Origin: Scytonema sp045865695
GTDB lineage: Bacteria > Cyanobacteriota > Cyanobacteriia > Cyanobacteriales > Nostocaceae
Reading direction: 5' to 3'
DNA: 64,000 nt
Assembly: GCF_045865695.1 (NCBI RefSeq)
Contig: NZ_BAACAP010000244.1
Location: forward strand, 1-64,000
Shown: in pieces, positions 8,104 to 15,756 of the stretch
Numbering within the stretch: position 1 is the stretch's first letter
How the letters are laid out: the number at the start of each line of letters is the position of its first letter
Notes under the pieces: generated by a model
Seen by the model: only the letters and a program-made list of their open reading frames with translations
Database searches by the model: none
What the model was told of the DNA's origin: nothing
Made by a program: the position numbers and the translations under genes

Positions 8104-9093
8104 ATGGCTATGGGTAGATCGGAAGTTCTTGTTATTTGTGAAAATCCAGCTTGTAGCAAAGAATTTATCAAGCGTTTGGCTGAAGTTAAGAGAAGCGCAA
8201 AATTAGGAAGACAGCATTTTTGTTCTAAATCGTGTTACGGAAAGTTTAAAGGTTTAATTAATTTTGGTAACAAGATAAATAAAGATACCTCTTATTTGCG
8301 GAACATCATTAGAAGGGATGCTTTTTCTCCCTATAGATATCACTTAAAAGTGATGAAAAAGTCTTCTAAGCATAGAAAACAAGAATGTACAGTGGCGTTA
8401 GAAGACTTAAAATATTTGTGGGAAAAACAAAACGGTATTTGCCCTTATACTGGTTGGGAACTAGTTCTTCTGCCAAGCACTAATGATTATGAGAATACTC
8501 GTTTAACAATTAACAGAGCAAGTGTGGATCGTCTTGATTCTACGCAAGGTTATTCTCTGGACAATATTCAGTTTGTTGCTGTCATTGCTAATTTTGCTAA
8601 AAACGCTTTTTTGGAAGAAGATTTAATCAATTTTTGCTACGACGTTTATAACTATAAAAATACAAGAGTTGCAAATTCAATTGCAGAGCCAACTTGCAAG
8701 ATTTTAAATAATTTATTTTCTAGCGAGCGCAGAGATAAATACTCACCTTTTCGGCAACATTTGAAATTGGCAAGAAGACGAGTCAAAACTCATGGACGGG
8801 AATGTACTATTACACTGGAATATCTTCAGGAACTTTGGGAAAAGCAAGACGGACGATGCCCGTATACTGGTTGGCAATTAGACAATCCTGAGACAACTGC
8901 TCATTGGAACAGTCATAAACTACATCCTAGAACGGCTAGTTTAGACAGGATAGATTCTTCAGTTGGTTACATACAAGGAAATGTTCAATTTGTTAGTGTA
9001 ATGGCTAACTTTGCTAAGAGAGATTTTCAAGAAGAAGAACTTTTAGAGTTTTGTAAGTCTGTAGTTAACTACAGACAACTAGAGGATGTCTGA
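8104..9093 (+). CDS. Protein with two tandem HNH-like units and an N-terminal zinc-type motif
   Basis: 329 residues from ATG 8104; a longer frame from 8053 starts inside the ssrA terminator and is unlikely. Residues 12-44 hold CENPAC and CSKSC, a likely zinc ribbon. Two copies of one unit follow, at about 73-180 and 212-322. Each contains SPYRYHLK or SPFRQHLK, WEKQ.G.CPYTGW, then a DR-D triad (VDRLDSTQGY or LDRIDSSVGY), then N.QFV.V.ANFAK. The CP.TG / S.DRID / N.Q pattern is that of phage-type HNH endonucleases, but duplication in one chain is unusual. The coding region is more AT-rich than the atp genes. It sits directly after ssrA, a frequent integration target, which suggests acquisition. 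Function unproven. Confidence 0.7.
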   Translation: MAMGRSEVLVICENPACSKEFIKRLAEVKRSAKLGRQHFCSKSCYGKFKGLINFGNKINKDTSYLRNIIRRDAFSPYRYHLKVMKKSSKHRKQECTVALEDLKYLWEKQNGICPYTGWELVLLPSTNDYENTRLTINRASVDRLDSTQGYSLDNIQFVAVIANFAKNAFLEEDLINFCYDVYNYKNTRVANSIAEPTCKILNNLFSSERRDKYSPFRQHLKLARRRVKTHGRECTITLEYLQELWEKQDGRCPYTGWQLDNPETTAHWNSHKLHPRTASLDRIDSSVGYIQGNVQFVSVMANFAKRDFQEEELLEFCKSVVNYRQLEDV

Positions 9094-9391
9094 AAGATAC
9101 AACGGTTGTAAAATCTCTGCTTTTCGATACAAAATATATAAGTTCAATATAAGCTTTCTTACAAATCATACATAAAATGAATTTAAAAAAAAGCAAATAT
9201 CTGATATAATCTGAAAGCAAATAAAAGACCATGAGTAACAATTTCCTAGCAAGAGTTAATGCCAAAGAATAGTCTCTTTGGCTACAAAAACTATTTGAAA
9301 GAAAATAAAATCTTTAACAACTTTACAAAAAGAATTATGAGCACAATAGGAGCAGAAACGACGACTGACGATTCATGCTCGGAGAGAATTA
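9094..9391 (+). promoter_or_regulatory. Upstream region of flv3B
   Basis: AT-rich 298-bp gap. A good -10-like TATAAT lies at 9205-9210, and a ribosome site GGAGAG at 9381-9386 precedes the flv3B ATG. I found no clean GTA-N8-TAC NtcA site. Any developmental control element remains unidentified. A short open frame overlapping the flv3B start in another phase looks spurious. Confidence 0.4.
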
Positions 9392-9868
9392 ATGGTTGCG
9401 CTCGCAGAGAACGCCCAAAAAAGGCTAACTATACAAACTGTTGAAATAGCTCCTAATACAACCGCGATTCGCTGTCTCGATTGGGATCGCGATCGCTTTG
9501 ACATTGAATTTGGATTGCAAAATGGTACGACTTACAACTCGTATCTAATTAAAGGTGACAGGATAGCATTAGTTGATACCGCCCACACTAAGTTTCGCGA
9601 ACAGTATTTAAATACGCTCAAAAGCCTTGTTAACCCGAAGGCAATTGATTACATCATTGTCAGCCACACAGAACCAGACCACAGTGGCTTGGTGGAAGAT
9701 GTGCTCCAATTAGCCCCAAGAGCGACTGTTTTAGCATCCAAAGTTGCTCTACAGTTTCTGGACAACCTAGTACAAAACAGGTTTACACTATCAAGTAAAT
9801 TTTTTAGTGGAATGGGTATTTGGCGTTTGTTCGGCGCACAGCCCAATAACAGAAGGACAGGGCAATAA
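9392..9868 (+). pseudogene. flv3B: flv3B, 5' segment (gene interrupted by the 21.7-kb element)
   Basis: The first 127-128 codons are a normal flavodiiron N-terminus (metallo-beta-lactamase-like domain) with the canonical diiron ligand motif H92-T-E94-P-D96-H97. After the element boundary (CA at 9773-9774) the frame runs into element DNA and stops at 9868, giving 158 residues. The missing part is at 31482-32819. Flv3-type proteins with Flv1 partners reduce O2 to water using NAD(P)H; flv3B is heterocyst-specific in Anabaena and helps keep nitrogenase anoxic. In the arrangement shown the product would be inactive, so excision would be required for function. Not necessarily a dead gene: both halves are otherwise intact. 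Confidence 0.93.
9779..9797 (+). repeat. Left inverted arm of the element attachment site
   Basis: AGGTTTACACTATCAAGTA. It is the reverse complement, with one mismatch, of 31459-31477. In the excised circle the two would face each other 10 bp apart around the CA crossover dinucleotide, making a 48-bp site of the size used by large serine recombinases as attP. Confidence 0.88.
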
Positions 9869-10354
9869 TGGTAGCAGCCAGAGCAAATCGATCGATCCTT
9901 GAATTTCACTCCCCAAAGCAGCGATCGCAAATGCAGAAGCTGTGATTTGAGTTGCTTCCAAAGCCGTAAAATTACCCAAGCTTCGATCTAAAAGTTCATT
10001 CAGATTTTGTTTGGAAGAGCGTATAACTATGCGAACGTGTTGATTTAGCACTATAACAGCAAAAGCCGTGTCTATATTCACACGCTCATCACTAGTAACT
10101 ATGAAGACAGTTTGACACTGTTGAATCTTTGCTTTTGCCAGAACATCTGGTTGTCGGCAATCACCGAGCGCCAGTTCTTCCAATAAATCTGGTATATTGT
10201 TCACTTCCCAAATGCTGGGCAAAGCAATATCGATTGCAGTGACACTTACACCAAATTCTTTGAGTTTAGCAACACAGTATTGACCCAAACTTCCTAATCC
10301 ACAGACTAAGAAGTAGGATCGTGGAGTTTCTGTTTGGGCTTCGTCATTTGTCAT
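9791..10354 (-). CDS. NAD-binding TrkA-N (RCK) domain protein, C-terminally truncated
   Basis: 187 residues. The Rossmann motif GLGSLGQYC (about 19-27), then ID for the nucleotide ribose, and the region TSDERVNIDTAF identify a TrkA-N/RCK domain as used in potassium channels and transporters. After ALGSEIQG (about residue 150) the sequence turns into a non-conserved tail ending at 9791, within 20 bp of the element's left end and inside the left arm. The natural protein probably continued, so this is likely a gene cut by the element boundary or by a rearrangement there. It is 31 bp downstream of pstS on the same strand. Confidence 0.7.
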   Translation of the reverse strand: MTNDEAQTETPRSYFLVCGLGSLGQYCVAKLKEFGVSVTAIDIALPSIWEVNNIPDLLEELALGDCRQPDVLAKAKIQQCQTVFIVTSDERVNIDTAFAVIVLNQHVRIVIRSSKQNLNELLDRSLGNFTALEATQITASAFAIAALGSEIQGSIDLLWLLPLLPCPSVIGLCAEQTPNTHSTKKFT

Positions 10355-10385
10355 TTGTCACTCCCCACTCCCTACTCCTTAGTTC

Positions 10386-11456
10386 TTATTTTTCTTGAAG
10401 CCCTTGCTGTTTTACACCGATGACAGAACCTTGCCCTCCTAGTTGAGAACCAGTAATGCCGTTGTTCAACCGAGAACTAGCTGCTTGTAGGGTGATGTTA
10501 GGTAATGGTACATAACCAACTTGTAATACCAAGTTGACGTTCTCTGGTGCTAAGTAAAAATTAGTAAAGGCTTTCACTTCTGGACGAGTAGCTGACGCTT
10601 TCTTCACATAGATAAAAATTGGACGAGAAAGCGGCTGATAGCGAGAATCTGCCACTGTTTGAGCGCTGGGCTGTACGCAGCCATAACCATTGTCGATGCT
10701 AGCTAGCTTAAGCTTGTTTCTATTGGCACTATAGTAAGCATAGCCAAAAAAGCCCAATGCATTTGGATCTTGAGAAATTCCCTGAACTAGAGCATTGTCG
10801 TTTTCGCTCTTAGTGTAATCACCTCGACTTTTCCCTTCTTGACCTACAACCGCCAAGGTGAAATAATCGTAAGTCCCAGAGTCACTACCAGGACCAAATA
10901 ACTTTAATGGTTGATTGGGGAAGCTAGAACGAATTTGATTCCAATTATTGACTTTGCCTTCAGCTCCAGGTTCCCACATCTTTTTTAGTTCGCTCACTTT
11001 GAGACACTGAACGAAGTCATTTTTTGCGTTAACGACAACAGAGAGACTATCGAAAGCTACTGGTAATTCAATGTATTCTATGTTGTTTGTTTGACAAAGC
11101 TTGACTTCTTCTTCATTAATTGGGCGAGAAGCGTCTGTAATATCAGTTTCCCCTGCACAGAATTTCTTGAAACCCCCACCAGTACCGGAAAAGGCTACAT
11201 TAATTTTCACACCAGAGTTAGCTTTTTGAAACTCTTGTGCCATCACTTTAGAAACAGGAAACACAGTACTAGAGCCATCTATCTTTATAGTTCCTGACAA
11301 ATTTGTTGTGCTAGTACTAACATTTTCTGCTTGATTCACGGCTTCTGGAAAACTAGCAGTTGTATCATCAGCCTGATTGTTACTGCAAGCAGATGCTCCT
11401 AACAAGAGAGTAGCTAAACAACTGACAAATGTAATACGAGTATTTTGAACAAACAT
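10386..11456 (-). CDS. pstS: Phosphate ABC transporter substrate-binding protein (PstS/SphX type)
   Basis: 356 residues from the ATG at 11456; a longer frame begins in heptamer repeats. The signal peptide ends in a lipobox (LLGASAC), so it is a lipoprotein on the periplasmic side. The phosphate-binding signature IKIDGSSTVFPVSKVMAQEF, then SGTGGGFKKFC and GSDSGTYDYF, are clear. Only the binding protein is here; pstCAB are absent. It follows a Na/Pi symporter gene on the same strand with a 53-bp gap, forming a small phosphate-uptake unit inside the excisable element. Confidence 0.92.
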   Translation of the reverse strand: MFVQNTRITFVSCLATLLLGASACSNNQADDTTASFPEAVNQAENVSTSTTNLSGTIKIDGSSTVFPVSKVMAQEFQKANSGVKINVAFSGTGGGFKKFCAGETDITDASRPINEEEVKLCQTNNIEYIELPVAFDSLSVVVNAKNDFVQCLKVSELKKMWEPGAEGKVNNWNQIRSSFPNQPLKLFGPGSDSGTYDYFTLAVVGQEGKSRGDYTKSENDNALVQGISQDPNALGFFGYAYYSANRNKLKLASIDNGYGCVQPSAQTVADSRYQPLSRPIFIYVKKASATRPEVKAFTNFYLAPENVNLVLQVGYVPLPNITLQAASSRLNNGITGSQLGGQGSVIGVKQQGLQEK

Positions 11457-11509
11457 CCTCTTTTCAACCTGTCTAGAAAATGGGGCATGGGGCACAGGGC
11501 ATAGGGCAT

Positions 11510-12745
11510 TTATCTGCCGGATTGAACTGTTTCTGGAGTTAATGTGCGCTCGTCTTTAGCATCTGGGACTAATTTTTCCAGTAACCGAGCGATCGTTGGC
11601 AGAAATATGATGACTACAACTACGCCAATGAGGTTAAAGATGATTTGAGCATTAGCAACTTGGCGACCTACACCTGCTCCACCCGAAATCGCTAAAACCA
11701 GTTGCACTAATAGCGGAGCAAAGATAATCCCTAAGATGGCACTTACCAGGTTGAACAGAAAATGGAATAATCCTGTCCTTAAGGCTGAGCGACCGCGCCC
11801 TACAGTAGCCAATAGGGTATCAGCACAGGTACCAACTTCAGCACCCAACATGATGGCAACACCTGCAGGGAGTGAAATTAAACCAGAACTTGCTAAGGTA
11901 ATAACGATCGCCACTGTAGCAGAAGAAGATTGAATAATCAGCGTAAAAATCGCCCCAACGACTGCACCTAGCAATGGATTTTTTCCTAGAGTTTGCATCA
12001 AGTCAATGAAAGGCTGATAGTTTCTGAACGGCTTCATGGCTTCATCGATCGCTTCCAGACCGTAAAACATTAAGCCAAAACCTAGCAGAATAATCCCAAT
12101 ATTTTTCTGTACTTTTGTCTTGCCAATGAACAGCATTAACATTCCTAGAAACATCAGTAGTGGGACGTACTGCTCGATGTTGAGCGAGATAATTTGTGCG
12201 CCCACTGCTGTGCCAATATTGGAACCCAGAACCACACCGAGAGACTGTACAAATGTCAGTACTCCAGCACTGACCATGGCAATTACCATGATGATGGTCA
12301 CAGAGGAAGATTCGAGTACGGTTGTAGCAACAACTCCTGTTAGAACTCCAGCAAAGCGATTAGTCGTACATTTGCTCAAGAAACCTTTCATCCGGTCTGT
12401 ACCGATCTCTTCTAGTCCTTCAGAGAGGCGGGTTACACCGTAAATAAATAGTACCAAACCTGCCAAGGCACCCATAGCCATAGCAAAGAAGTTTATGGCT
12501 TTTGATTTCCCTTCGCTTTTGGATGCTCCACTAGATGCATAAGCAGCTTGAGCAATATCAAATTTGATAGCTGGTTGAACATCTAGAGGCTTCGCTGTCT
12601 GTATACTGGTGTTAACTTCTACTAGTGATACATTGGATGACTGTTCGGGAGTTAATAAAGCGGGATAAATAATGACAGTCATTACGAAAAAACCAATACT
12701 CAACCATTCAAGCAATTTTCTATTGCATTTCGCGATAGAGAACAT
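11510..12745 (-). CDS. Na+/phosphate symporter family protein (PNaS)
   Basis: 411 residues. An N-terminal hydrophobic segment is followed by about eight membrane helices carrying the two inverted repeats of the Na/Pi cotransporter II family: VVATTVLESSSVTIIMVIAM near 140-160 and TLIIQSSSATVAIVITLASS near 265-285, each with the QSSS/ESSS motif. It imports phosphate (or related anion) with sodium. It heads the leftward group symporter-pstS-TrkA-N. No PhoU domain is fused. Confidence 0.9.
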   Translation of the reverse strand: MFSIAKCNRKLLEWLSIGFFVMTVIIYPALLTPEQSSNVSLVEVNTSIQTAKPLDVQPAIKFDIAQAAYASSGASKSEGKSKAINFFAMAMGALAGLVLFIYGVTRLSEGLEEIGTDRMKGFLSKCTTNRFAGVLTGVVATTVLESSSVTIIMVIAMVSAGVLTFVQSLGVVLGSNIGTAVGAQIISLNIEQYVPLLMFLGMLMLFIGKTKVQKNIGIILLGFGLMFYGLEAIDEAMKPFRNYQPFIDLMQTLGKNPLLGAVVGAIFTLIIQSSSATVAIVITLASSGLISLPAGVAIMLGAEVGTCADTLLATVGRGRSALRTGLFHFLFNLVSAILGIIFAPLLVQLVLAISGGAGVGRQVANAQIIFNLIGVVVVIIFLPTIARLLEKLVPDAKDERTLTPETVQSGR

Positions 12746-13339
12746 AGTCGCTCCTTCTCAACGTGAGTTTCAGTGCTATACAGATGCGTATTATGATGTG
12801 AGCTATATATGTTGCATAGATTTATTTAAATCTATGCAGATTTTATCACCAGAACTTACAATATTTCTTTTCTTTTTTCTTAAAAACTTTAGTGTGTTTA
12901 ATAACTAAAAAATAAACTCTTGATAATCAAAACTTAACTTTTATATGAAGTATTATGGTAGTCTATGGAAGATTTTAAGAGGATGTTCAACACAAATAAA
13001 GAGAGCGCAATGCGGACTACAAGAAATCAAAGCTTGTGTCTGTAATGTTGCTCTCTTATGTGTAGTTCAGCAATCGAATAAGAGTCTCATATAACAAATA
13101 TGGTTTAAAAAAGAAAATATTTTTTTAAAAACAATTTATATATTACTTGTATTATGTTTTGCTTGGAATATAGATAGTAATTCTATTACATTTCAGAATG
13201 CTGATGACGAAAAGGAGTTTCAGAAAAGTTTTGTAATTGGCTCGCTAAGAACATTTTTAGAGAATGCGATCGCTCTTCATGCTACAGCACATCTTTTGAC
13301 AAATGCTTATTTTTGAATTGCAATCAATGATTGGATATT
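12746..13339. other. Intergenic region, no gene recognised
   Basis: AT-rich. An inverted repeat pairs TAAAGAGAGCGCAA (12997-13010) with TTGCTCTCTTA (13048-13058) across about 37 nt; it could be a structured transcript or terminator. I see no coding region with convincing composition here. Confidence 0.4.
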
Positions 13340-13489
13340 ATGCAAAGTGCTGATGAAATTGAGTCGATCGCTGAAATGATTGTGCGTTTAGTATGCGAAT
13401 ATGAAGCTCGACAAGCAGCCCTCGAAGCAAAAAAAGTACAAATATCTACCACTTTACCACTTTCTCCTCATTCACAACCACGCAACTGA
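13340..13489 (+). CDS. Small hypothetical protein (49 aa)
   Basis: ATG 13340 to TGA 13487-13489, reading MQSADEIESIAEMIVRLVCE at the start and an acidic amphipathic helix after it, then a polar tail. No ribosome site is obvious. It ends 7 bp before the convergent gene at 13497. Not recognised; it may be a relic or spurious. Confidence 0.3.
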   Translation: MQSADEIESIAEMIVRLVCEYEARQAALEAKKVQISTTLPLSPHSQPRN

Positions 13490-13496
13490 TGTACTT

Positions 13497-14096
13497 TTAT
13501 TTCCTAAATGGTTCGGATAAAATTCCAAGAATTTCTTCAAGTTGTGCAATGAAGTATTCTGTCCTGTCAATTCTGATGATTTGTGCTTCGAGTGTTAAAA
13601 ATTTCCACAATGTACCAGTTGATACTGCTCCATATATTGTTGTCGATTGTCCTTTGCGATCGTTAAAGATTTGAGCAGCTACCATTTCAGCTACGCATTG
13701 TCCTAAACCCACTTTAATGTCATTATCTTTGGCTTCAACGACTGTCATAACTGGAGCCGTAATTAACAATTGGTTATCTGAGGCGGTCAAAATAAAATCA
13801 CAGACCCCATTCAGTCCTCTACTTTCATCTACGTTAAATGAATTTCCTGAAAAATAACCAATTTTGCCTGGAAACATTCTTCTAATTTCTAGAAGAATCG
13901 GAGTGATAATTAATTCAGACCTTGCCTTTTCAGTACTGATATTAGTAGCTAGCTCTAGGGTTTCTTCTAGAGCTTCTTTTAATCGTTGAGATGGTTGAAT
14001 TGGAGGAACTTGAGCAAATAGACTATGACTTTCTTCAAGAATAAGGTTTAGGTCATTAATTGCTTTATCAAGAGTTTTGAAATCGCTGTATGACAT
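13497..14096 (-). CDS. Predicted restriction-endonuclease-fold protein
   Basis: 199 residues. A helical N-terminus of about 60 residues precedes a segment that looks like a PD-(D/E)XK nuclease core: GVCDFILTAS (Asp), then VVEAKDNDIKVGLGQCVAEM (Glu-x-Lys followed by a helix with a conserved Gln). Small stand-alone proteins of this kind are frequent in cyanobacteria and of unknown role. It diverges from the AAA ATPase gene at 14192, with 95 bp between them that must hold both promoters. Confidence 0.55.
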   Translation of the reverse strand: MSYSDFKTLDKAINDLNLILEESHSLFAQVPPIQPSQRLKEALEETLELATNISTEKARSELIITPILLEIRRMFPGKIGYFSGNSFNVDESRGLNGVCDFILTASDNQLLITAPVMTVVEAKDNDIKVGLGQCVAEMVAAQIFNDRKGQSTTIYGAVSTGTLWKFLTLEAQIIRIDRTEYFIAQLEEILGILSEPFRK

Positions 14097-14191
14097 TACA
14101 ATATAAAGAGTTCTTCTTGTTTTTATAAAATTTATACATTATTATAACTAAAATTAGTACCTTAAAAGCCTGTATATAGGGAGGCTTTTTC

Positions 14192-15280
14192 ATGACGGAG
14201 ACGAATGAAAACAAACAACTATCAAGAATGGTTTTAAAAGGCTTTAAATCTATTACAGGGTGTGAAATTGAACTTTCTAGAGTAAACGTTTTAATTGGAG
14301 CGAACGGTGCGGGTAAATCTAATTTTATCGGTTTTTTTCGGATGATTCAGCAGTTGCTTGAACGCAACCTGCAAGTTTTTGTCAGTCGCCAGGGAGGACC
14401 AGATGCGTTATTATATTTTGGGCGCAAAACAACAGAACAACTAGAATTTCAGTTATACTTTGGCAATAATGGGTACTTCGCCACTTTAGAACCAACCCAG
14501 GATAATCGTCTGATGTTTGCGAAGGAGTCCTTTTGGTGGAATGTGAGTGGTGAGCGAGAAATAGGTAGGGGACATTTTGAGACACAAGCTTTCGTTGATA
14601 CAAGAACAGGAATTGACGAGTATGTTTTGTCTGCTATGCAGCAGTGGCGGGTTTATCATTTTCATGACACTAGTGACAGTGCTTATGTCAAGCAGCCGCA
14701 TGGTATCAATGACAATGCTTACCTACGGACTGATGCACGTAATCTTGCATCTTTTCTGTATCTGTTGCGCGATCGCAACCCAGCCTCCTATCAGAAAATC
14801 GTCAAAACTATCCGGCTTGTTGCTCCGTTTTTCGGAGACTTTTACCTGCGTTCCTCTCCACAAAACAGAGAAGTTATCGAACTAGAATGGTTTGAGCGAG
14901 GGCAAGATATTCCATTCAAGGCACACCTGCTTTCAGATGGTACGCTGCGTTTCATGTGTCTGGCAACCGTTTTCCTGCAACCTGAAGAGCTTCAGCCAGA
15001 GACAATTCTAGTTGATGAGCCAGAACTGGGTCTTCATCCCTATGCCATCACCATCTTAGCATCATTAATACGGAGTACCCCCAAACAAGTAATAATTTCA
15101 ACCCAATCAGTAGAACTGCTCAATGAATTTGATGCAAATGATATTATTGTAGTAGACCGTAATGAAGGAAAATCATTATTTCACAGGCTGAATCAACACG
15201 AGTTGGAGGAATGGCTTAAGGATTATACCTTGGGCGAGCTTTGGAAAAAGAACGTTGTTGGAGGAAGACCTTCACGATGA
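14192..15280 (+). CDS. AAA family ATPase (SMC/OLD-like, DUF4276-associated type)
   Basis: 362 residues. Walker A GANGAGKSN lies at about 38-46; LSDGTLRF (ABC-type signature) is near 249; Walker B ILVDEPELGLHP is near 275; and the switch-like IISTQS is near 300. This is the single-chain ATPase normally paired with a DUF4276 (TOPRIM-like) protein in a two-gene unit of suspected defence function. Here the partner survives only as its first few codons (15277-15333), so the pair is probably not functional as known. The stop overlaps the partner's ATG (ATGA). Confidence 0.85.
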   Translation: MTETNENKQLSRMVLKGFKSITGCEIELSRVNVLIGANGAGKSNFIGFFRMIQQLLERNLQVFVSRQGGPDALLYFGRKTTEQLEFQLYFGNNGYFATLEPTQDNRLMFAKESFWWNVSGEREIGRGHFETQAFVDTRTGIDEYVLSAMQQWRVYHFHDTSDSAYVKQPHGINDNAYLRTDARNLASFLYLLRDRNPASYQKIVKTIRLVAPFFGDFYLRSSPQNREVIELEWFERGQDIPFKAHLLSDGTLRFMCLATVFLQPEELQPETILVDEPELGLHPYAITILASLIRSTPKQVIISTQSVELLNEFDANDIIVVDRNEGKSLFHRLNQHELEEWLKDYTLGELWKKNVVGGRPSR

Positions 15281-15333
15281 TTCGGGTAAATATTTTTATA
15301 GCTATAATCAGAGCTAAAAGCAAACCGGACTAG
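15277..15333 (+). pseudogene. Truncated DUF4276 partner gene (first codons only)
   Basis: ATG 15277 overlaps the ATPase stop, as in intact ATPase-DUF4276 pairs. It reads MIRVNIFI, the typical opening of DUF4276 proteins (which continue EGQTE), but then switches to AIIRAKSKPD and stops. The switch point coincides with the left edge of a repeated block (about 15301) also found near 25019, so the partner was probably deleted when that block arrived. Confidence 0.55.
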
Positions 15334-15480
15334 GTTTCCTATGGCTGTACCTACAGAAATTCGTCAGAGAGCGATCGCTTTACTCGAACAATTACCAGGA
15401 GAATCTTTAGTAAAGGCTGTTGAATTTTTGGAAACCCTTTCTCACGAGGCGCTACAGGTATCGAAATCACCAAAGTCCTC
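15301..15480 (+). repeat. Direct repeat block, left copy (pairs with 25019-25196)
   Basis: About 175 bp, covering the leader and first 45 codons of the gene at 15341, reappears at 25019-25196 in the same orientation with close to 90% identity by eye. The shared start is GCTATAAT.CAGAGCTAAAAG. The two copies bracket the whole CHAT/CHASE2 cluster, a 9.7-kb segment. Confidence 0.8.
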
Positions 15481-15742
15481 ACCTGATGAAGTCGCTTTGC
15501 TTCAAATTATTCAACGCCGTCTGTCTTCTGAAGAACAAGATAGATTGGCTTACCTGCGTCAGCGAAACGAGATGGGAGCCATTACAGACACAGAGTATAA
15601 AGAGTTACTAACGTATATTGAGCGCGTTGAGCAACAAGATGCTAAACGTGCAGAAGCATTGATAAAATTGGCTCAACTTCGTCAGGTCAATTTACAAGTG
15701 CTAATTAACGAGTTCTTGCCTACACATAGCAACGTAGCCTAA
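15341..15742 (+). CDS. Hypothetical helical protein, paralogue of the gene at 58741
   Basis: 133 residues. The first third (EIRQRAIALLEQLPGESLVK) resembles small cyanobacterial proteins of the DUF2281 kind; the remainder is a charged helical region. The C-terminal half shares a pattern with the 133-residue protein at 58741-59142: L..LR...E.GA+T..E...LL...E+VE..DA+R.E.L..LA..R.++L..L+. At 58741 the family member is followed by an HNH nuclease gene, but here nothing follows except the end of a CHAT gene on the other strand. Function unknown. Confidence 0.6.
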   Translation: MAVPTEIRQRAIALLEQLPGESLVKAVEFLETLSHEALQVSKSPKSSPDEVALLQIIQRRLSSEEQDRLAYLRQRNEMGAITDTEYKELLTYIERVEQQDAKRAEALIKLAQLRQVNLQVLINEFLPTHSNVA

Positions 15743-15756
15743 TGTCAGAGCTTTTT

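Noticed and set aside
9259..9444. 61-codon ORF overlapping the start of flv3B
   Set aside because: No conserved features and in another phase across the flv3B ribosome site.
9764..9769. AACCTA (also 31473-31478) as the recombination crossover itself
   Set aside because: It is shared and in frame, but joining there gives NLTHD rather than NLVHD at the junction. The CA nine bases on lies at the centre of the inverted arms and gives the better Flv3 match. AACCTA is more likely part of the recognition half-site.
12120..12443. 107-codon ORF opposite the Na/Pi symporter
   Set aside because: Antisense shadow with no ribosome site or recognisable features.
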